NCBI GenBank assembly: GCA_021788955.1 | Contig: JAJYKC010000106.1 | Location: 1 to 7,576 of the forward strand | Source: Acidobacteriota bacterium | GTDB lineage: Bacteria; Acidobacteriota; Terriglobia; Bryobacterales; Bryobacteraceae | DNA: 7,576 nucleotides | Direction: 5' to 3' | Shown here: positions 1 through 4,148 of the stretch, in pieces | Position numbering within the stretch: the first letter of the stretch is position 1 | Layout of the letters: each line of letters opens with the position of its first letter | The notes under the pieces: generated by a model | What the model saw: the letters and a program-made list of their open reading frames with translations, nothing else | The model's database searches: none | What the model was told of the DNA's origin: nothing | Translations under genes and position numbers: made by a program

Positions 1-68
1 GTCGCGCCGCTAATCAGCGTGGAGCGCGCTGGCCGCATCCGATGTATTTTGTCACACTGTAGATCCGT

Positions 69-929
69 TTAGGGCGTTCCAGCGCGGGCCGAAGCGGAAA
101 CCGGCGGCGGAACGGGGATTGCCGGTGGGGCGGCGGCGGCCGATTTCGGGCGCTCGGGTTCGTCGCGCATGCCGAACGAGTTCAGAATGACGATGTCGAC
201 GCGCCGGTTGCGGGCGCGTCCTTCTTCGGTGCTGTTGTCGGCCGCCGGATCGTTGTCGGCGTAGCCTCCGATGGAGAGCCGGTTATCGGGCACGCGGAAG
301 CGGCCGACGAGTAACTCGAGCAAGGCGATGCTGCGCGCCGCCGACAGGTCCCAGTTGCTGCGGAACCGTGCGTTGTGGATCGGCACCGAATCCGTGTGGC
401 CCTCCAGGCGCACCTGGTTCGGGATGCGCAGGATCGCTTCGGCCACCTTTCCGACACTGTCGTAGCTGGCGGGCTCGATCTCCGTCTGGCCGGAGGGGAA
501 CAGAGCCGCCTGCCGGAAGCTGATGACGAGGCCGCGAGCCTGCATCGAGAGACTGATCTTGCCGCTGGCGATCTCCGGAGCGAGTTGTTTCGTCAGGACC
601 TGCAGCGAGGGCAGCAGATCCTGCTCCTGCTCCGGCGCCGGATTGGGGCCCGGCTTAAGAAGCTTCGCGCCGCCAGGGCCGTGCATCATCGCGTTGCCCG
701 GGCCTTTGTGATCCACCGTGCCGCCGAGGATGACATTCACCATCGCGCTGATCTGGTTTTGACTGAAAGCCTTCTGCACCGACTCGGAAACCTGCTTCAC
801 CTTGGCGTGGTCGGTTTGCGAGCTGGCGAACATCACCACGAAGAAAGCGAACAGGAGCGTGATGAAGTCCGCGTAGGAAACGAGCCACCGCTCGTGGTTG
901 GCTTGCTCATGGGATTTCTTGCGCGGCAT
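69..929 (-). CDS. motB: Flagellar motor stator protein MotB
   Basis: This is the peptidoglycan-anchored half of the flagellar stator. With MotA it forms the proton channel that drives rotation. The 286-residue protein has a short basic cytoplasmic N-terminus, then one membrane helix at about 15-37 carrying the motif SYADFITLLFAFFVV. Asp21 in it corresponds to the essential proton-binding Asp32 of E. coli MotB. A Gly/Pro-rich linker (about 68-105) follows. The OmpA-like peptidoglycan-binding domain (about 125-250) shows GHTDSVPI (177-184), DLSAARS (194-200) and RARNRRVDI (238-246), all family signatures. A Pro/Ala-rich tail ends the protein. The ATG has a good ribosome-binding site, GAGGG seven bases upstream, which overlaps the motA stop codon; the gap to motA is 10 bases, so the two should be translationally coupled. 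Length is normal for the family. A sodium-type PomB is possible and cannot be excluded from sequence alone. Confidence 0.94.
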   Translation of the reverse strand: MPRKKSHEQANHERWLVSYADFITLLFAFFVVMFASSQTDHAKVKQVSESVQKAFSQNQISAMVNVILGGTVDHKGPGNAMMHGPGGAKLLKPGPNPAPEQEQDLLPSLQVLTKQLAPEIASGKISLSMQARGLVISFRQAALFPSGQTEIEPASYDSVGKVAEAILRIPNQVRLEGHTDSVPIHNARFRSNWDLSAARSIALLELLVGRFRVPDNRLSIGGYADNDPAADNSTEEGRARNRRVDIVILNSFGMRDEPERPKSAAAAPPAIPVPPPVSASARAGTP

Positions 930-936
930 CGCGGAT

Positions 937-941
937 CCCTC
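937..941 (-). promoter_or_regulatory. Ribosome-binding site of motB
   Basis: On the minus strand GAGGG lies seven bases before the motB ATG. It overlaps the TGA stop of motA (942-940), so ribosomes ending on motA stop on top of it. This arrangement fits coupled synthesis of the two stator subunits. Confidence 0.65.
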
Positions 942-1797
942 AAGCCTCGGCGCGCGCGGCCCGGGCGGGCGCTTCGGCTGCCGCGGCGGCCGGCTTTTGC
1001 CGCGGCGCCTCCGCTCCGAGATAGGCCTCCAGCTTGCTCCGGATGATCTTCGGGTTCATGCCCTCGACGATCGCCGCCACCCCGTCGAGCATCATTTCTT
1101 TGCCTTCGGCCTCCTCGCGCGCCCGCGCCTTAATCTTGCCGGCCGCCGGCAGAAAGAACAGATTGGCCGACGCCACGCCGTAGACCGTGGCCACGAAGGC
1201 GACCGCGATGCCGTGCCCCACCTCCTCGATGTTGGCCAGGTTCTTCATCACCTGGATCAAGCCCATCACTGCGCCGATAATCCCGATGGTCGGCGCGTAG
1301 CCGCCGGCGCTTTCAAACACTCTCGCTTCGGCCTCGGCCCGCTGCTCCTCCAGCGTTATCTGCAGTTCCATCATCGAGCGGAGCTCTTGCAGGTCCGTGC
1401 CGTCGATGGCGAGGTTCAGCGCTTTTTTCAGAAACGGATTCGCGATCGACTCGGCAACCGATTCAAGCGACACGAGACCCGTTTTCCGCGCCTTCACCGC
1501 ATAGCCGATGATGTCTTCGATGGCTTGATTCCAGCTCGGGCTCGAGTCCTGGAAGATCATCGGCAGGCGCTTGAGCGCGCGGGCGAGCTGCGCCGGGGGC
1601 GTAGTCACCATCACGGCGCCGAAGGTGCCTCCAAGAACAATGATCGCCGCGGTGATCTGGCTTACATCGCGGATCTTGCCGCCCTCGAGCAGCAATCCGC
1701 CAACGATGCCTCCCACCGCCAGCAGCAGCCCCGCGATGGTGGTGACGTCGAACTTCTTCCGGTCTTGCGGCCCGCTTCCGCCCGCTTTCGCAGCCAT
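940..1797 (-). CDS. motA: Flagellar motor stator protein MotA
   Basis: This is the membrane subunit that surrounds the MotB helices and pushes on the rotor protein FliG. The 285-residue protein has four membrane segments at about 17-37, 46-66, 166-186 and 196-218, with a large cytoplasmic loop between the second and third, as in the MotA/PomA family. GGYAPTIGIIGAVMGLI (165-181) is the hallmark third helix; Pro169 and Pro217 correspond to E. coli Pro173 and Pro222. Arg104 and Glu112 in ARKTGLVSLE have the eight-residue spacing of the FliG-contacting Arg90/Glu98 pair. An Ala/Pro-rich tail after about residue 262 is low-complexity. The ATG is only four bases after the flbD stop and has just a weak AGGCGG-like site inside the flbD end, so translation probably depends on coupling. 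Together with MotB it makes a complete stator pair. Confidence 0.95.
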   Translation of the reverse strand: MAAKAGGSGPQDRKKFDVTTIAGLLLAVGGIVGGLLLEGGKIRDVSQITAAIIVLGGTFGAVMVTTPPAQLARALKRLPMIFQDSSPSWNQAIEDIIGYAVKARKTGLVSLESVAESIANPFLKKALNLAIDGTDLQELRSMMELQITLEEQRAEAEARVFESAGGYAPTIGIIGAVMGLIQVMKNLANIEEVGHGIAVAFVATVYGVASANLFFLPAAGKIKARAREEAEGKEMMLDGVAAIVEGMNPKIIRSKLEAYLGAEAPRQKPAAAAAEAPARAARAEA

Positions 1798-1801
1798 CGG
1801 C

Positions 1802-2056
1802 TTAGCGCGCCGCCTTCTTGAGCTGCGCTTCGGCCTGCCCCGCGGCGCGGCTTGGCGAATCCAGTTCCAGCGCCTCCCGAGCTATCGAGCGGCGGAAGGC
1901 GATGACTCGGGCAATCACCTCCTGCGGGCTTTCGAGCACGAGAAACTTCTGCCCGCCGGTCAGCGTCACCACCGTGTCCGGCGTGACTTCGACGTGCTCA
2001 ATCAGGTCGGAGTTGAGCACAATCGGCGTTTGATTGATGCGAGTGAGCTGGATCAT
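1802..2056 (-). CDS. flbD: FlbD family flagellar protein
   Basis: This is an 84-residue protein of the small FlbD family found in flagellar operons beside motA/motB; it is unrelated to the Caulobacter sigma-54 activator of the same name. Its molecular role is poorly defined, although it is associated with flagellum function. The start was chosen at MIQLTRINQTPIVLNSDLIE because family members begin MI-LTR-N. The rest of the core, VEVTPDTVVTLTGGQKFLV (22-40) followed by ESPQEVIARVIAFRR (42-56), also matches the family pattern of a small beta-rich fold plus a helix. The tail after residue 60 is charged and not conserved in my recollection. No strong ribosome-binding site precedes the ATG. An alternative GTG start at 2101 would add 15 residues and overlap the upstream stop codon as GTGA. 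It is less likely by family comparison but would allow coupling. Confidence 0.87.
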   Translation of the reverse strand: MIQLTRINQTPIVLNSDLIEHVEVTPDTVVTLTGGQKFLVLESPQEVIARVIAFRRSIAREALELDSPSRAAGQAEAQLKKAAR

Positions 2057-2097
2057 TGCCGTTCGGGCGGCAAGCGTGAGGCCATGCCCCGCCCTGC

Positions 2098-2541
2098 TCA
2101 CTTATCGGCAGAATCTGTTGTTCCCCTTACCTCATCGCCCAACATTCTGGCGATGGCGCGCAGCTCCCGGCGGATCTCCTCCCACTGCGGGGAAAGCGCG
2201 GGCCCGAAAAGCTCCCCCTGCTGCCGGCGTGGGGCCTTGGCCGGCGCCGCGACGCTCGCTTGTGGTGCCTTACCTCGGGTTTCCAGGTGCTTTCGCGCCC
2301 CCTCAATCGTGAACCGCTTGTCATAAAGCAGCCGCTTGATTTCAAGCACCAACTCGACGTCCTTGCGCCGGAACTGCCGCTGGCCGGTGGAGGACTTCTT
2401 CGGTCCAAGCCCGGGAAACTCGCTTTCCCAGAACCGCAGCACGTGCGGTTTTATCCCAGCAAGCCGGCTGACTTCCCCTATACGAAAGTACAACTTATCG
2501 GGGATTTCCTGAGGTTCCGGTTTAGATCCTGGCGCCGCCAT
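2098..2541 (-). CDS. MerR family transcriptional regulator (short type)
   Basis: This 147-residue DNA-binding protein has an N-terminal winged helix-turn-helix. YFRIGEVSRLAGIKPHVLRFWESEFP (18-43) is the MerR recognition region, and GQRQFRRKDVELVLEIKRLLYDKRFTIEGARKHL (53-86) is the wing and following helices. The C-terminal part is a basic/Ala-rich linker (87-110) and a short amphipathic helix (about 119-135) that could dimerise. It has no cysteines and no ligand domain, so it is not a metal or redox MerR sensor; it resembles the short MerR proteins often seen in Deltaproteobacteria and Acidobacteria. It is the first gene of the flbD-motA-motB operon and is divergent from the redoxin gene, so autoregulation or control of both sides is plausible but inferred. 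A GTG two codons upstream (2547) is an equally possible start. The reading frame stays open far upstream, but that part lies antisense to the redoxin gene and lacks any family similarity. Confidence 0.86.
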   Translation of the reverse strand: MAAPGSKPEPQEIPDKLYFRIGEVSRLAGIKPHVLRFWESEFPGLGPKKSSTGQRQFRRKDVELVLEIKRLLYDKRFTIEGARKHLETRGKAPQASVAAPAKAPRRQQGELFGPALSPQWEEIRRELRAIARMLGDEVRGTTDSADK

Positions 2542-2601
2542 TTTCACGGTTATTCTACCGCATCCCGGCCATACCTCCACTGGTAGGGGCATAATCGGAA
2601 C
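2542..2601. promoter_or_regulatory. Divergent promoter region, MerR operon / redoxin gene
   Basis: These 60 bases must hold both outward promoters. Toward the redoxin gene, CATAAT (2590-2595) is a -10-like hexamer only six bases before the ATG. Toward the MerR gene, TAGAAT (minus strand, 2557-2552) is -10-like, four bases before the alternative GTG and ten before the ATG. Neither has a convincing -35 hexamer at the usual spacing. Between them lies an inverted repeat, TACC-N6-GGTA (2572-2585), plus a further TACC at 2556-2559. These are base-level observations, and the promoter assignment is an inference. Confidence 0.4.
2572..2585. repeat. Short inverted repeat, possible operator
   Basis: TACC-TCCACT-GGTA is a 14-base dyad in the middle of the divergent intergenic region, with another TACC half-site 16 bases to its left (2556-2559). 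The position between two outward promoters would suit a binding site for the adjacent MerR-type protein. The arms are only four bases long, so chance occurrence is quite possible. Confidence 0.25.
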
Positions 2602-3612
2602 ATGGTCCGCCTGCTCCGGCTTGCCTTGGCGACGTTTTTCGTCGCATCCGTTCTGGCGGCCCAGCAACCCGCCCCTCCGCCGGGACCGCGCACCGGCGCT
2701 CCGTTCCCCGCTTTCCGCCTTCCGGACCAGGACGGAAAGTTGCGCGACCTGAAATCGCTCGAAGGACCCCATGGCGTGCTGCTCGTGTTCTTTCAGTCGG
2801 CCGACTGGTGCCCGTACTGCAAAAATCAATTGGCCGAGATGGAGGCGAACCTGGACGCCGCGCGCCAGGCGGGCATTGGACTCGCCGCCGTAAGCTACGA
2901 CCCGCGGCCGGTGCTGCGCGAGTTCGCCGCGCGGCGCTCCATCACCTTCCCTTTGCTCTCCGACCACGCCTCCGCCCTCATCCGCGCCGCGTCGCTCGAA
3001 ATGGCGGGGCCGCCGAAAGGGAGTCCGTTCTTCGGAGCGGCATATCCGGCGGTAGTGCTCATCAACGAGCGCGGTATCGTGCGCGCGAAATACATCCACG
3101 GCGACCTGCGGGAGAGGGATTCCGCGGTTGCGGTTCTGATGCAGCGGTTCGGCATCGGAGGCGGCGTGGCCGCAACGGTCAGCGGCAAGCGCATCGAGGC
3201 GCGGCTCACTTCGAGCGGCACGGAGGTGAGTCCGGGCGAGCGGATAGTGCTCGAAGTAAGCTTCGATCTTCGCCCCGGCCTGCACGTCTACGCGCCCGGC
3301 GTGCACGACTACATCCCCATCGACTGGTCCCTGCGCCCGCCCGTGGGTTGGAACGCGGAGCCGGTCGTCTTTCCGCCATCGGAGACCCTGCGCCTCGAAG
3401 CGATTCAGGAAACCGTGCCGGCCTATCGCGGCCACGTCGTTCTGCGCCGCGGCGTAACCGTCTCACCCGACGCTTCTCCCGGACCCATCATCCTCTCCGG
3501 CGCCCTGCGCTATCAGGCCTGCGACGACACGATGTGCTACATCCCCGAGACGCTGCCGCTCGAATGGAAGTTCACGGTGCTGCCGCTCGACAAAACCCGC
3601 GCGGCGAAGTGA
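2602..3612 (+). CDS. Exported redoxin fused to DsbD-alpha-like domain
   Basis: This 336-residue two-domain thiol protein is probably periplasmic. A signal peptide (about 1-20, basic start, hydrophobic core, end VLAAQ) is followed by an AhpC/TSA-like thioredoxin fold at about 30-180. That domain holds the active site WCPYC (Cys70, Cys73), and later YPAVVLINERGIVRAKY supplies the cis-proline strand. The second half (about 190-330) is a beta-rich domain resembling the N-terminal domain of DsbD. Its motif YQACDDTMCYIP carries Cys307 and Cys312, which match the two redox cysteines of that domain. In DsbD this domain passes electrons from the membrane to periplasmic partners; here the membrane domain is missing. 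It could reduce disulfides or peroxides, or receive electrons from a separate DsbD/CcdA protein. The CPYC sequence differs from the PVCT-type site of true peroxiredoxins. No strong ribosome-binding site is seen (AGGGG is 12 bases before the ATG). It converges on the antitoxin gene with an 11-base gap. Confidence 0.87.
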   Translation: MVRLLRLALATFFVASVLAAQQPAPPPGPRTGAPFPAFRLPDQDGKLRDLKSLEGPHGVLLVFFQSADWCPYCKNQLAEMEANLDAARQAGIGLAAVSYDPRPVLREFAARRSITFPLLSDHASALIRAASLEMAGPPKGSPFFGAAYPAVVLINERGIVRAKYIHGDLRERDSAVAVLMQRFGIGGGVAATVSGKRIEARLTSSGTEVSPGERIVLEVSFDLRPGLHVYAPGVHDYIPIDWSLRPPVGWNAEPVVFPPSETLRLEAIQETVPAYRGHVVLRRGVTVSPDASPGPIILSGALRYQACDDTMCYIPETLPLEWKFTVLPLDKTRAAK

Positions 3613-3623
3613 GGCCAGACGGA

Positions 3624-4055
3624 TCAGACCATGAGTTTGCGAAGAACAGCGGCGCGCCGGGCAGTACCCTCCTGGCGCTTGTACTTCATCAACGATTCAA
3701 ACCGTACGCGGCGATGCGTGCCCACACGGCGATAGTCGATCTTGCCCTCATCAAGAAGCCGGATCAGGGAGGGGCGCGAGACATTGAGCATGCCGGCGGC
3801 TTCCTGCGTCGTCAACTCGGCGTGCACCGGGATCAGGGTAACTGCGTTGCCCCGCGCCATTTCTTCCAGCACTCGAACCAGTAGCCGCACCGCGGATGCC
3901 GGAACTGCGACAGTCGCCCGGGACGAATCACCGACGACTCGAAGTTTGATCGGATCGCCGTCTCGAAGGTGCGAGGCGAGCACCCGGCTGGTTTCCTTAA
4001 CCAGGACGGCATCTGTTTCCGACGGTAGGGCTGTAGGTGTCGCGGGGTGACGCAT
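3624..4055 (-). CDS. Antitoxin-like excisionase-family HTH protein
   Basis: This 143-residue protein has a C-terminal helix-turn-helix of the excisionase/MerR-like class: LTTQEAAGMLNVSRPSLIRLLDEGKI (81-106), then YRRVGTHRRVRFESLMKYK (108-126). The N-terminal half (about 20-70) ends in AVRLLVRVLEEMARGNAVTLIPVHAE, the segment typical of antitoxins paired with PIN-domain ribonucleases. In such pairs the antitoxin binds the toxin and represses its own promoter. The ATG chosen has a strong site, GAGGAG seven bases upstream; a GTG or ATG further up (to 4124) lacks one. The protein ends soon after RRAAVLRKLMV, somewhat earlier than usual, and no toxin gene follows, because the next thing downstream is the convergent redoxin gene 11 bases away. 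It may be a solitary remnant or a regulator that has lost its partner. The helix-turn-helix assignment is firm; the antitoxin role is inferred from family. Confidence 0.8.
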   Translation of the reverse strand: MRHPATPTALPSETDAVLVKETSRVLASHLRDGDPIKLRVVGDSSRATVAVPASAVRLLVRVLEEMARGNAVTLIPVHAELTTQEAAGMLNVSRPSLIRLLDEGKIDYRRVGTHRRVRFESLMKYKRQEGTARRAAVLRKLMV

Positions 4056-4148
4056 TGTCGATCTCCTCGCCCGCGTGGCACCACAACCCAAACGAACCTG
4101 CGGTGAAGCGGTCCGCTCTACCACGGCGACTCCTACACCCCCGCACCC
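4056..4148 (-). promoter_or_regulatory. Upstream region of antitoxin-like gene
   Basis: These 93 bases separate the receptor stop codon from the antitoxin-like start. They hold the ribosome-binding site, a compact dyad AGCGG-T-CCGCT (4107-4117) and a smaller one, GTGG-TG-CCAC on the minus strand (about 4074-4083). Antitoxins of this type are commonly autoregulated, so the dyads are possible operators, but no clear -10/-35 pair is visible. The gene might also be read through from the receptor operon, since no obvious terminator with a U-run follows the receptor gene. Confidence 0.3.
4063..4068 (-). promoter_or_regulatory. Ribosome-binding site of antitoxin-like gene
   Basis: GAGGAG on the minus strand is seven bases before the ATG at 4055. 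It is the strongest Shine-Dalgarno match in the window and decides the start in favour of the 143-residue form. Confidence 0.7.

Noticed and set aside
8..31. Overlapping small inverted repeats (CGCT-AATC-AGCG and CAGCG-N7-CGCTG) downstream of motB
   Set aside because: The stems are four or five bases long and no U-run follows on the minus strand, so it is not a convincing terminator. Nothing else was seen in bases 1-68.
375..1046. 223-codon open frame on the plus strand opposite motB
   Set aside because: It is a shadow of motB with Arg/Leu/His-rich composition and no family similarity.
898..1821. 307-codon open frame on the plus strand opposite motA
   Set aside because: It is the reverse shadow of motA, His/Arg-rich and without recognisable motifs.
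2542..3435. Upstream extension of the MerR-gene reading frame to 445 residues on the minus strand
   Set aside because: It lies antisense to the well-supported redoxin gene, is Arg/Gly-rich as expected of a shadow frame in GC-rich DNA, and the MerR fold starts only near 2541.
3613..3660. Possible bidirectional terminator between the convergent redoxin and antitoxin-like genes
   Set aside because: No stable hairpin with a U-run is present; only a GGCGCGCC palindrome (3652-3659) inside the antitoxin coding region.
2808..3884. 358-codon open frame on the plus strand, running past the redoxin stop
   Set aside because: It is a shifted frame of the redoxin gene, dominated by Arg/Pro/Ala, and then runs antisense into the antitoxin-like gene; no domain is visible.
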